Below are positions 36,879 to 45,239 of a stretch of DNA of 64,000 nucleotides, piece by piece. The position numbers were made by a program, and so were the translations under genes. This stretch comes from Dyadobacter psychrotolerans. GTDB lineage: Bacteria; Bacteroidota; Bacteroidia; Cytophagales; Spirosomataceae. The DNA is taken from NCBI RefSeq assembly GCF_004349265.1, contig NZ_SMFL01000002.1, forward strand, positions 248,001-312,000, in the 5' to 3' direction. The notes under the pieces were generated by a model that ran no database searches, was not told where the DNA came from, and saw only the letters and a list, made by a program, of their open reading frames with translations. Positions within the stretch are counted from its first letter, which is position 1. Each line of letters begins with the position of its first letter.

Positions 36879-37925
36879 ATGTTCTCGATCAGGTACCGGT
36901 TTTTGTTCATGATTCTGCTGGGAGGATATTCATTTCTGAATACCTTGCTGGTCGAGTCATTTGAGCATTATCCAATTGTTACACCCAAGCTGGTTATCTT
37001 TCTGCTTTTTCTGGTTTTGACAATCGCAATCTGGGAAGGAAATCGTTTGCTCGACAACTTTCTTTCCACGATGGAAATTAAGTCGTTCTGGAAAAGGATT
37101 AGTTATAGTTTCGGAGCTAGTATTTTGGCGGTATTTTTTGCAACGATGCTTCTGGGAGGAATCACTTCCTTTTATACAATCTCCCACAACTGGATGGACT
37201 GGATTCTTCCTTTGAAACTGCTTTTGATGTTCAGTTTTAGGGTCAATCTCTTCTTGAACACAATCAATGTAATATTTCTATATCACCAGCAACTTGAAAA
37301 AAGTAATCAGGAAGTAGAAAATTATAAAAGAATCAGCAGCCAGGCGCAATTGCAGGCGCTGAAAAATCAGGTAAACCCGCATTTTCTGTTTAATAACCTG
37401 AGCGTGCTGAGTGCTTTGATACCCATGGACGCAAATGCCTCGGTCGAATTTGTGCGGCAATTTTCAAGGGTTTACCGTTACGTTCTGAAAAGCCCGGAAA
37501 AGGAAATCATTGAATTGAAGGAGGAATTGAATTTTATTGAATCTTACCTTTATCTGCTTAAAACCCGTTTCGAGTCCGGTTTGGTATTTACGATCAATGT
37601 TAATACCGATTGTCAGTCGGCTTTTATCGTGCCTGTTTCTTTGCAAATGCTGGTAGAAAATGCTGTCAAACACAATGTGATCGGTAAAAACAGACCTCTT
37701 CATGTGGAGATTCTCTGTCTGGATAACGAAACGATAACGGTTAGAAATAATCTTCAGTTAAAACAGGCTGATGATCAGGAATCAACAGGGCTTGGACTAA
37801 ATAACATCACGCAACGATATGAGTTTCTTGGACAACATGGGCTTGATGTAAAACAGACTACCGAGCAGTTCAGTGTTACGATACCACTGATCAGGCCGAC
37901 CCATGCATCCTTTTTTAAGCCATGA
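36879..37925 (+). CDS. LytS-family sensor histidine kinase
   Basis: 348 aa. Four hydrophobic helices in the first 135 residues, a short coiled coil, and a His_kinase domain with the conserved NPHFLFNNL (His168), followed by an HATPase region (MLVENAVKHNV, GLGLNNITQR). It phosphorylates the LytTR regulator encoded 28 bp downstream. The stimulus is unknown. Confidence 0.92.
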   Translation: MFSIRYRFLFMILLGGYSFLNTLLVESFEHYPIVTPKLVIFLLFLVLTIAIWEGNRLLDNFLSTMEIKSFWKRISYSFGASILAVFFATMLLGGITSFYTISHNWMDWILPLKLLLMFSFRVNLFLNTINVIFLYHQQLEKSNQEVENYKRISSQAQLQALKNQVNPHFLFNNLSVLSALIPMDANASVEFVRQFSRVYRYVLKSPEKEIIELKEELNFIESYLYLLKTRFESGLVFTINVNTDCQSAFIVPVSLQMLVENAVKHNVIGKNRPLHVEILCLDNETITVRNNLQLKQADDQESTGLGLNNITQRYEFLGQHGLDVKQTTEQFSVTIPLIRPTHASFFKP

Positions 37926-37953
37926 CTTTTTATTAAAATTTGAAACCTAAACC

Positions 37954-38718
37954 ATGAAAGTTCTTATACTGGAAGATGAGGCGCTCTCTGCCAAACGAGC
38001 ATCGCAGCTCCTGCGGGAATTTGATCCGGACATTGAAGTAATCGATACGCTGGAATCCATTGACGAGGCGGTATCCTGGTTTGGTAAAAACCCGGAACCG
38101 GATTTGCTGTTGCTGGATATTCATTTATCGGACGGACTTTGTTTCCGCCTTTTCGAGCGGCTTCCCTTGAAAAGTCCGGTTATTTTTACCACTGCCTATG
38201 ATCAGTATGCCTTGCAGGCTTTTAAATTGAACAGCATTGATTACCTGTTGAAACCACTGGATAAAACGGAGCTTCAAAATGCGCTCATCAAATACCGGAA
38301 TTTGAATGAAAGCCGCGGTGGAATTTCTTTGGCAGATATCAGACGGATTGAGGAAAATATGCTGTCTTTCAGTAAAAAATACAAACATCGTTTTTTGGTT
38401 AAATACGCGGATACCATACTTTACAAAAATATTGATGAGGTAGCCTATTTCTATGCTGATGATAAAGTGGTTTATCTGATGACGTCCGAAGGGCGTAAGT
38501 ATTTGGTAGACTATAATCTGGAAAGCCTCGAAGAGCTGCTGGATCCACACCTTTTTTTCAGGATAAACAGAAAAATTATCGCCAGGATACAATCCATTCA
38601 AAAGGTCAAGACGCTCTTATCCAGTCGCCTTCAGGTATTTTTGAAACCACCTTTTGAACAAAATACATACGTGAGCAGGGAAAGAAGTCCGGAGTTTAAA
38701 ATCTGGTTGGACAACTGA
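37954..38718 (+). CDS. LytTR-family response regulator
   Basis: 254 aa. Receiver domain with acidic pocket (LEDE), phosphoacceptor in LLLLDIHLSDG (about Asp55), TAYDQYAL and the KPLDK switch. The C-terminal LytTR DNA-binding domain begins around HRFLVKYADTILY and contains FFRINRKIIARI. Paired with the LytS kinase just upstream. The following barrel-protein gene (28 bp downstream) may be cotranscribed. Confidence 0.94.
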   Translation: MKVLILEDEALSAKRASQLLREFDPDIEVIDTLESIDEAVSWFGKNPEPDLLLLDIHLSDGLCFRLFERLPLKSPVIFTTAYDQYALQAFKLNSIDYLLKPLDKTELQNALIKYRNLNESRGGISLADIRRIEENMLSFSKKYKHRFLVKYADTILYKNIDEVAYFYADDKVVYLMTSEGRKYLVDYNLESLEELLDPHLFFRINRKIIARIQSIQKVKTLLSSRLQVFLKPPFEQNTYVSRERSPEFKIWLDN

Positions 38719-38746
38719 TTAGCCATTGCATTAATACCACCACAAC

Positions 38747-39460
38747 ATGAAAAATTCTCTAACACTGACATTGCTATTTATCCTGTACTTTACCGCCTGC
38801 ACCTTCGGGCAAAAAAATCGATATGTGCGGGTTTTTCTAAAAAATGGCTCAATCATGAAAGGTACGCTGCTGGAAGAGCAGCCTGCTGTCAGACTGGAAA
38901 TATTTGACAAAAGCATACTTACTTTTCTGACAGATGAAGTTGAAAAAATTGAAAACGAAAAGTATGTTAATCCCAATATTCGTTACAAACAGAAAGGCTT
39001 TGTGCATTATACGGAGCTTGGGCCGCTGGCGATGAGCAACCGGGCATCAAATGGCGTAACAACTTCTGCGTTTTCTTTTCAAACAACAAATGGTTATAAA
39101 TTCAACCAGTGGTTTTATACCGGATTTGGGCTCGGTGCCGATCTTTATGCCGTGCAAACTTTCGTCCCGGCCGTTGTGAGTATACGCGGTGATTTAACAC
39201 GAACCGGAGACAAGCTGCCTTTCTATTTTATTGAAGGGGGACATGGGTTTAATGCCACTTCCAACGATGTCGACAGCGTTCGTTTCGGTGGCGGACCGAC
39301 GATGGCAGCCGGGATTGGGTTGAAAATTTTGTTCAGCAACAATACCGGATTTACAATCTCGGCAGGATACCGATTTCAGCGATCTTCTGTTCAGCAGTCG
39401 GGGATTGAAAAGAAAGAGGACTTTAACCGTCTGACTTTAAGGGCTGGTTTTTCCTTCTGA
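38747..39460 (+). CDS. Predicted outer-membrane beta-barrel protein
   Basis: 237 aa with a signal peptide (ending ACTFGQ). The first mature part (VRVFLKNGSIMKGTLLEEQ ... LTFLTDEVEKIENE) resembles a small beta domain with a NGSxxxG turn, and the rest has amphipathic strands ending in a C-terminal FSF, as barrel proteins do. No family recognised. It follows the LytTR regulator by 28 bp and is likely part of its regulon. Confidence 0.68.
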   Translation: MKNSLTLTLLFILYFTACTFGQKNRYVRVFLKNGSIMKGTLLEEQPAVRLEIFDKSILTFLTDEVEKIENEKYVNPNIRYKQKGFVHYTELGPLAMSNRASNGVTTSAFSFQTTNGYKFNQWFYTGFGLGADLYAVQTFVPAVVSIRGDLTRTGDKLPFYFIEGGHGFNATSNDVDSVRFGGGPTMAAGIGLKILFSNNTGFTISAGYRFQRSSVQQSGIEKKEDFNRLTLRAGFSF

Positions 39461-39606
39461 TTTATTTGACCAGCCGCTGGAAATTGAGCGGTATTTGAAG
39501 CAAAGTATCGTATTTCAGGAGTTTAATGAATGTTGGGTTGGCGTCTGCCGGCCAATGCCGTGCTGATCTTATCATGCGGTCCGACGTCATCGTATTATTT
39601 TGATTA

Positions 39607-39659
39607 AGTATAAATATGTACTAATTTTTAATAAATAGTATAATATTGTATTACTTTTG
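39607..39659 (+). promoter_or_regulatory. Two similar 16-bp half-palindromic sites and a TAnnTTTG promoter upstream of the crtB-folE operon
   Basis: The sites agtataaatatgtact (39607-39622) and agtataatattgtatt (39637-39652) share the pattern AGTATA-N4/5-TGTAYT and are 30 bp apart, about three helical turns. The first is a fair palindrome (12 of 16 positions symmetric). A TACTTTTG at 39652-39659 matches TAnnTTTG and overlaps the end of the second site, so a bound protein would block the promoter. The 345-bp interval 39461-39805 has no gene; the leader from this promoter would be about 140 nt. The MarR protein at the operon end is the natural candidate regulator. Confidence 0.5.
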
Positions 39660-39805
39660 GGTGATGAACCGATGATCAGGAAAAATGCCGTTACCTAAAA
39701 GATGCTTCTGTGAAAGGATTGCGAAAGACAGTGCCAAATGCGTTTGCTGCAATCAGTTATCGGCAGACAGGCCAAAACCATCGTCCGATACATCAAACTT
39801 AAATA

Positions 39806-40642
39806 ATGAAAGCAAAATTTGATACGCTGTCCGCGACATGCAGCAGAGAAACAACACGGCTTTATAGTACCAGTTTTTCGCTGGGGATATTTTTTTTCAA
39901 AAAAGAGTTACGTGACCACATTCATGCCATTTATGGCTTTGTTAGGTTGGCAGACGAGATCGTCGACAGTTTTCACGATTACCCTAAATCAGTATTGCTT
40001 GCCGAGTTTTCCGCTGACTGTTTTAAAGCGATAGAGCGCGGCATCAGTACCAACCCTGTCATCAATTCATTTCAGGAGGTGGTCAATCAATTTAATATCG
40101 ATCATGATCTGATCCGTCAATTTCTGAAAAGTATGGAAATGGATCTGGATGAGCAATCTTATACGCATGACAAGTATAACGAGTACATCATGGGATCTGC
40201 GCAGGTGGTCGGTCTCATGTGCCTGCATGTATTCACAAATGGCGATCAACAGGAATTTGACCGGTTGAAAGTTCCTGCGATGAAGTTGGGTTCCGCATTT
40301 CAAAAGGTTAATTTTCTGAGGGATCTGCAGGCAGATTACCAGCAGTTGAACCGGAGTTATTTTCCTGACATCAATTTATCTTCATTTTCTGACGAAAATA
40401 AGAGAACCATCGAACAGGAAATTGTCAACGAATTTGATGAGGCTTTAAATGGTATCAGGCAACTTCCGCTTTCATCCAGAAAAGGCGTGTATCTGGCTTA
40501 CGTTTATTACCGGCAGTTGCTGCTCAAAATCATAAGGGTCCCGGCTGATCAGGTCATGTCGGAACGGATAAGAGTTTCCAATGGTCAAAAATTCTGGCTG
40601 ATGTTTGATTCGCTGATCAGGTATAAATTGAATGTAATGTGA
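39806..40642 (+). CDS. crtB: Phytoene/squalene synthase family protein (CrtB-like)
   Basis: 278 aa. Both aspartate-rich motifs of head-to-head prenyl synthases are visible: DEIVD at 50-54 (in LADEIVDSFHD) and DLQAD at 173-177 (in KVNFLRDLQADYQQLNRSYFP), plus TFSLG-type N-terminal helix STSFSLGIFF. It should condense two geranylgeranyl or farnesyl diphosphates. The gene is separated by about 4.4 kb from crtA-cruF-crtD and heads an operon with folE, SDR, FAD, MpaB and marR genes, so the product may not be the normal pigment. Whether this is the only CrtB of the genome cannot be seen here. Confidence 0.88.
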   Translation: MKAKFDTLSATCSRETTRLYSTSFSLGIFFFKKELRDHIHAIYGFVRLADEIVDSFHDYPKSVLLAEFSADCFKAIERGISTNPVINSFQEVVNQFNIDHDLIRQFLKSMEMDLDEQSYTHDKYNEYIMGSAQVVGLMCLHVFTNGDQQEFDRLKVPAMKLGSAFQKVNFLRDLQADYQQLNRSYFPDINLSSFSDENKRTIEQEIVNEFDEALNGIRQLPLSSRKGVYLAYVYYRQLLLKIIRVPADQVMSERIRVSNGQKFWLMFDSLIRYKLNVM

Positions 40643-40732
40643 AGGTTATCCGGGTAGATCTATGGCCAGATTAAATAGGAAAAGAAACACCGCATGCAGC
40701 AAGACAGTTTTACTTAAATTACAAATAACTTC

Positions 40733-41413
40733 ATGTTAAATAACAAAATCATATTTGAACCAATGAATGATAAAAATGTGCTCGAATATGAGGATGGACA
40801 TCACAGTTCGTCTTTTGACACGCCGATGAAGGCCGACGCATTTGAGCTTGACGATGATACCAAAATGGAACGGATCGCCAAACATTTTGCAGGTATTATG
40901 CAGGTTCTCGGCCTGGATCTGGACGATGACAGTTTGCAAGACACGCCTAAGCGGGTGGCTAAAATGTATGTAAAGGAAATTTTCAGCGGACTTAATCCCG
41001 CAAATAAACCAGAGCCTACGCTCTTTAAGAATGCCTATCACTACAATCAAATGCTTGTCGAAAGAAACATTGCCGTGTTCAGCAATTGTGAACATCATTT
41101 CGTGCCGATCGTGGGGAAAGCGCATGTGGCATACATCAGTAACGGGCAGGTAATCGGTTTGTCAAAACTGAACAGGATTGTGCAATATTGCTCCCAAAGA
41201 CCTCAGGTTCAGGAAAGGCTTACCATTCAAATTGCCAATTTAATGAAAGAGGCGCTCGGCACTGAGGACGTGGCCGTAGTCATCGACGCATATCATCACT
41301 GTGTGTCGAGCAGGGGTGTGAAAGATTCCGGCAGTACCACGCTTACTGCTGAATATTGCGGGCAATTTTTAAACATTGAAACCAAAAACGAATTTCTAAA
41401 ATATATTGGATAA
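40733..41413 (+). CDS. folE: GTP cyclohydrolase I
   Basis: 226 aa; an ATG at 40763 (residue 11) is an alternative start. The catalytic domain is complete: SNCEHHF (zinc Cys119 and His122), GLSKLNRIVQYCSQRPQVQERLT, and HHCVSSRGVKDSGS (Cys190). It converts GTP to 7,8-dihydroneopterin triphosphate, the first step to folate, biopterin and other pterins. Finding it between a prenyl synthase and an SDR is unlike a housekeeping folate locus. The stop overlaps the SDR start by one base (TAATG). Confidence 0.94.
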   Translation: MLNNKIIFEPMNDKNVLEYEDGHHSSSFDTPMKADAFELDDDTKMERIAKHFAGIMQVLGLDLDDDSLQDTPKRVAKMYVKEIFSGLNPANKPEPTLFKNAYHYNQMLVERNIAVFSNCEHHFVPIVGKAHVAYISNGQVIGLSKLNRIVQYCSQRPQVQERLTIQIANLMKEALGTEDVAVVIDAYHHCVSSRGVKDSGSTTLTAEYCGQFLNIETKNEFLKYIG

Positions 41414-42129
41414 TGAATTTTAAAGGAAAGAATATACTCGTAGTCGGAGGAAGTTCAGGTATTGGTTTGTCCCTTGTTAAATTTTTACACGAAAACGATG
41501 CGGTTGTTTATGTCATTTCACGGTCCGAAAATGTTGATCTGCATGAGGGTGTCAAACACTACCAGGCTGACGTAACGAGTGAATTTGGCTCGATCGTCGA
41601 ATTTTTGCCTGAACTATTGCACGGTTTGGTTTATTCAGTCGGCAGTATCAATCTGAAACCATTTAACAGGCTTTCAACGGATGACTTTTTAAATGATTAT
41701 CGCCTCAATGTTTTAGGTGCTGTACAAATTATCCAGCAATCACTCAAACAGTTGAAAAATGCAGGTGGTGCTTCAATCGTTCTGATCAGTTCTGTGGCAG
41801 CTAAAATCGGTTTGCCTTATCATGCCAGTATTTCAGCGGCAAAAGGTGGGGTAGAAGGTCTCGCATTGGCGCTGGCCGCTGAACTGGCCACGCAGCAAAT
41901 ACGCGTAAATGTGGTTTCTCCATCTTTGACCGATACGCCCATGGCCCAAAATTTGCTGAGCACGCCGGAAAAGCGAGAAGCATCTGCCAAAAGACATCCT
42001 TTGGCAAAATACGGTCAGCCGGAAGATATCAGCCAGGCGATAGCATTTCTGCTTTCTGAAAATAGTGGCTGGGTTACCGGACAGGTCATTGGAATTGATG
42101 GAGGTATGGGTAAACTGAAAACAGCCTAA
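41413..42129 (+). CDS. SDR family oxidoreductase lacking the canonical catalytic tyrosine
   Basis: 238 aa. Rossmann motif VVGGSSGIG at 10-18 and the C-terminal PEDISQAIAFLLSENSGWVTGQ are typical of classical SDRs. The Ser of the catalytic set is present (VLISS, Ser127) and the Lys too (Lys144), but thirteen residues after the Ser, where Tyr of YxxxK should be, there is Ile140 (in HASISAAKGG). Tyr136 is four positions earlier. Related SDRs with HASI(S/A)AAKG exist, so this may be a subfamily trait. Reduction of a pterin or terpenoid carbonyl is possible. Coupled to folE by a 1-bp overlap. Confidence 0.9.
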   Translation: MNFKGKNILVVGGSSGIGLSLVKFLHENDAVVYVISRSENVDLHEGVKHYQADVTSEFGSIVEFLPELLHGLVYSVGSINLKPFNRLSTDDFLNDYRLNVLGAVQIIQQSLKQLKNAGGASIVLISSVAAKIGLPYHASISAAKGGVEGLALALAAELATQQIRVNVVSPSLTDTPMAQNLLSTPEKREASAKRHPLAKYGQPEDISQAIAFLLSENSGWVTGQVIGIDGGMGKLKTA

Positions 42130-42184
42130 TATCATAAGTGTCAAAAATTCAGGAATATCCATATAGAGCTAAACTTTTCCCTTC

Positions 42185-43435
42185 ATGAGTGATAATAAAA
42201 CGGATGTGATCATTATCGGCGCGGGGCTGGCGGGTTTGACGGCTGCCAAAGTGTTGAAAGCAGCTGGTAAATCAGTGAAGATATTGGAAGCGTCGGATCA
42301 GGTCGGTGGCAGAGTGCGTACAGATGAGGTAGATGGTTTTTTGCTTGATCGCGGCTTTCAGGTATTATTAACTGCCTATCCTGAAACAAAAAGATTTCTG
42401 GATTACGATGCTCTTGATCTGCGCAAATTTGATCCGGGTGCTTTAATATTGAACGAAAACGGCAGCACCCGGATCGGAGATCCGTTAAGACAACCAGGTA
42501 CTTTGATCAGTACTTTGCGCTCTCACGCAGGTACCCTTAGTGATAAAATGCGGATGCTTGGACTGAAAATAAAGCTTGCCGGAAAAGGTATTGACGAGAT
42601 TTTTTCGGAAGAGCAAACCACTACGCTGGCATATCTGGAAAATACCGGATTTAGTGCCCGGATGATGAATCAGTTCTTTAAACCTTTCATGTCGGGTATT
42701 TTTCTTGAAGACAAACTGAGCACGTCAAGCCGTATGTTTGAATTTGTTTTCAAGATGTTCAGTGAAGGTGATGCTGCGGTTCCTGCAAAAGGAATGGGGA
42801 TGATCCCGTTACAATTAGCCCATGACTTGTCAGTTCAGGAATTAATTTTTAATGAAAAAGTAATTGAAATTGATGAGAGCAAGGTTAAGGCTCTGTCTGG
42901 TTCTGCATACCAGGCTGACACCGTTCTGATTGCGACCGATCAGCTGAATTTGCCGAAACCATTTCAGCAGTTGGTAAAGTCATATCATTCTGTCACGAAT
43001 ATGTATTTCACCGCACCTGAAAAACCTTTTGCAAGACCATTGATTGCCTTAAATACGCTGCCCGGAAAGTTGGTGAACAACATTGCTGTAATGAATCAGA
43101 TTTCACCTGCATATTCAAAAAATGGAGATTCGTTGATTTCCCTTTCATTAATTGGAGATTATTCTAATTATAACAGTTCTGAACTCCAGACAAAGGCGGT
43201 TCGTGAAATGCAGACTTGGTTTCCGGAGGCAATTGACTGGAAACATCTTAAAACTTATCACATTCCTTACGCCTTGCCTAATGACGATCAGGTTACAAAT
43301 GAGCCGAACCCTCAGATCAAAAAGTTATATCCGAACTGCTTTGTGTGTGGTGATTATTTAATGAATGGTTCGATCAATGCTGCGATGAAAAGTGGAAGAC
43401 TGGCGGCCGAGGCAATAATTAGCACAACGTTTTAA
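42185..43435 (+). CDS. FAD-dependent amine-oxidase/desaturase-like oxidoreductase
   Basis: 416 aa. Dinucleotide-binding VIIIGAGLAGLTAAKVLKAAG at 9-29 and the GG motif QVGGRVRTDEVDGFLLDRGF are seen, with a C-terminal FAD-contacting FVCGDYLMNGSINAAMKSGRLAAE. It belongs to the amino-oxidase superfamily that includes phytoene desaturases and protoporphyrinogen oxidases, and here it probably acts on the product of the prenyl synthase or on a related lipid. It starts 55 bp after the SDR gene and ends 3 bp before the MpaB gene. Confidence 0.88.
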   Translation: MSDNKTDVIIIGAGLAGLTAAKVLKAAGKSVKILEASDQVGGRVRTDEVDGFLLDRGFQVLLTAYPETKRFLDYDALDLRKFDPGALILNENGSTRIGDPLRQPGTLISTLRSHAGTLSDKMRMLGLKIKLAGKGIDEIFSEEQTTTLAYLENTGFSARMMNQFFKPFMSGIFLEDKLSTSSRMFEFVFKMFSEGDAAVPAKGMGMIPLQLAHDLSVQELIFNEKVIEIDESKVKALSGSAYQADTVLIATDQLNLPKPFQQLVKSYHSVTNMYFTAPEKPFARPLIALNTLPGKLVNNIAVMNQISPAYSKNGDSLISLSLIGDYSNYNSSELQTKAVREMQTWFPEAIDWKHLKTYHIPYALPNDDQVTNEPNPQIKKLYPNCFVCGDYLMNGSINAAMKSGRLAAEAIISTTF

Positions 43436-43438
43436 CTT

Positions 43439-44506
43439 ATGGCTGATCACAAAATTTACAGTGACGAAGTTTTAGATAGAAAAAGATTACTGGGAGATAA
43501 ACCGGCAGATGACTTCATAAGAGTTGTTTTTGCCGATCCCGTAAAGAAAATCCAGCTGCAAAAGTGGATGAACTCGGCGAACGGTGAGCAAGCTACTGAA
43601 TCACTAAGTGCAATTTTCCCTGGATTTACATTCATCGACGAAGCACAAAAATTACCGGCATGGGCGGATCCAAAATTGATGGAAGAGGGATCTGCTTTTT
43701 TTACCCGTTATTCGGAAATGATCATGAGCCTGCTCGGGCTGCTGTCGCTGCCATATTGTTACACGGCTGCTCAGGGAACCATGGTTTTGTACATATCCGA
43801 ACTGATCAGAAAACAAACTACGAAGCGCTTGTATGATACAGCCATATTTGTCTGGGACGTGATGGCGCCGGATGCTTTTGTGCCAAATGGAAATGCTTAT
43901 CACCAAATCTTAAAGGTACGAATTATGCATGCCGCGGTTCGTTATTATACTTATCAAAGCAGAAAATGGGATGACGCCTGGGGTGTTCCGATCAATCAGG
44001 AGGATATGGCTGGCACGAACCTTTCTTTTTCCCTTATTGTGTTACGCGGTCTGCGGTTGCTGGGGTTTAATACAAGCGAATCAGACCAGGAGGCTTTCCT
44101 GCATACCTGGGCGGTCATTGGTTATTTGACTGGATTAGATGAGGATCTAATTTCGGAGAACCAAAAAATGGGCGACGAACTCGATGCCACGATCAAACGA
44201 CGCCAATTCTGCGCCTCACCGCATGGTAAAGAGCTCACCGAATCCCTGATTGCACACATACTGGCTGTCAATAAAAGCAAAGCCACGGATAATGATATTC
44301 TGGGTTTGATGCGTCATTTGTTGGGTACTGAAATTTCAGACTTGCTCGCTATTAAAAAAGTCAAACTGCCGCTTTATAAACTAACGCTGATCAGGACATT
44401 TAATCTCTTTAAAAGTTTTATCCCGCAACGGAACGTTGATCAAAAATTCCAAAATGCGTATACAACGTTCAAAAAGCAAAGCCTGGAAATCATGGAAAGC
44501 ATGTAA
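43439..44506 (+). CDS. MpaB/rubber-oxygenase family protein (DUF2236)
   Basis: 355 aa. The conserved block KVRIMHAAVRYYTYQ (Arg161, His164, Arg168), then WGVPINQEDMAGTNLSF, and HTWAVIGYLTGLDEDL match the DUF2236 family, which includes latex-clearing protein and the fungal MpaB enzyme that cleave C=C bonds of polyisoprenoids using a haem b. A His in RIMHAAV is the likely haem ligand. Such an oxygenase next to a phytoene-synthase-like gene suggests oxidative cleavage of a prenyl chain. That is inference from family and position; it starts 3 bp after the FAD gene. Confidence 0.85.
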   Translation: MADHKIYSDEVLDRKRLLGDKPADDFIRVVFADPVKKIQLQKWMNSANGEQATESLSAIFPGFTFIDEAQKLPAWADPKLMEEGSAFFTRYSEMIMSLLGLLSLPYCYTAAQGTMVLYISELIRKQTTKRLYDTAIFVWDVMAPDAFVPNGNAYHQILKVRIMHAAVRYYTYQSRKWDDAWGVPINQEDMAGTNLSFSLIVLRGLRLLGFNTSESDQEAFLHTWAVIGYLTGLDEDLISENQKMGDELDATIKRRQFCASPHGKELTESLIAHILAVNKSKATDNDILGLMRHLLGTEISDLLAIKKVKLPLYKLTLIRTFNLFKSFIPQRNVDQKFQNAYTTFKKQSLEIMESM

Positions 44507-44543
44507 CTTTGGCTCATTATTAGCCGTTATCATTTAATTTGGC

Positions 44544-45239
44544 ATGAAATCATACCAGCTCATTCATCAATTAATCTCGCTTGTAGAACAACTGGAAGAA
44601 GAGAGCCCGGGGCATGAAGTGTCTATTCAAGACTTTGCCGGATTTCTGCTGCATACCACCAGTGAATCCAAGGAGCACATTGTGCCAGGCGAAGCAAGAT
44701 TTGGCAAATATGAGAATGGTGCGCAGGAAACAGCCTTCCAGCTTGACAACAACATTGGAAGGTTATTTGTACACATGAGCCGCTATGCAAAATCTTACAT
44801 TAAAAAAGCGCTGGATGGCACGCCGCTGCTGACCGCAGAGGATTTTACGGCACTTTCTATATTACTGACCCATGACCATCTTTCTAAAAGCGAACTGATA
44901 AGTTTTAATTTGCAGGAAAAAACATCAGGTATGGAAGTGATCAGGCGGCTCATTGCAACCGGACTTGTGACCCAATGGGATGATGAAAAAGATAAAAGAA
45001 GCAAACTGATCGCGATAACGGATGAGGGAAAGATATTACTCTACGAAGTGTTTAAAGATATGAGTAACGTGGGTAAAATGATCACGGGAAAACTGACAAT
45101 TTCCGAAAAATTTACGCTTCAATATTTACTGCAAAAACTGGAAAATTTTCATCTGGAACATCATGAAAAGAAAACCATCATGAGCAAAGAGGACCTGAAA
45201 TCGTTTGTTGAAAATGATTTGCTCGCCGCCCGGCATTAA
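44544..45239 (+). CDS. MarR-family transcriptional regulator
   Basis: 231 aa, longer than a typical MarR (about 145) because of N- and C-terminal extensions. The winged helix lies about 90-170: DFTALSILLTHDHLSKSELISF, LIATGLVTQWDDEKDKRSKLIAITDEGK with the DxRSK wing. Last gene of the operon, 37 bp after the MpaB gene. It probably represses the operon through the sites at 39607-39652, an inference from location. Confidence 0.86.
   Translation: MKSYQLIHQLISLVEQLEEESPGHEVSIQDFAGFLLHTTSESKEHIVPGEARFGKYENGAQETAFQLDNNIGRLFVHMSRYAKSYIKKALDGTPLLTAEDFTALSILLTHDHLSKSELISFNLQEKTSGMEVIRRLIATGLVTQWDDEKDKRSKLIAITDEGKILLYEVFKDMSNVGKMITGKLTISEKFTLQYLLQKLENFHLEHHEKKTIMSKEDLKSFVENDLLAARH

Noticed and set aside
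38125..38601. 158-codon minus-strand frame inside the LytTR gene
   Set aside because: Antisense to a conserved response regulator.
39806..45239. Canonical CarH/LitR light-response cluster
   Set aside because: No MerR-type cobalamin-binding regulator and no photolyase gene are present; only part of the gene set matches.
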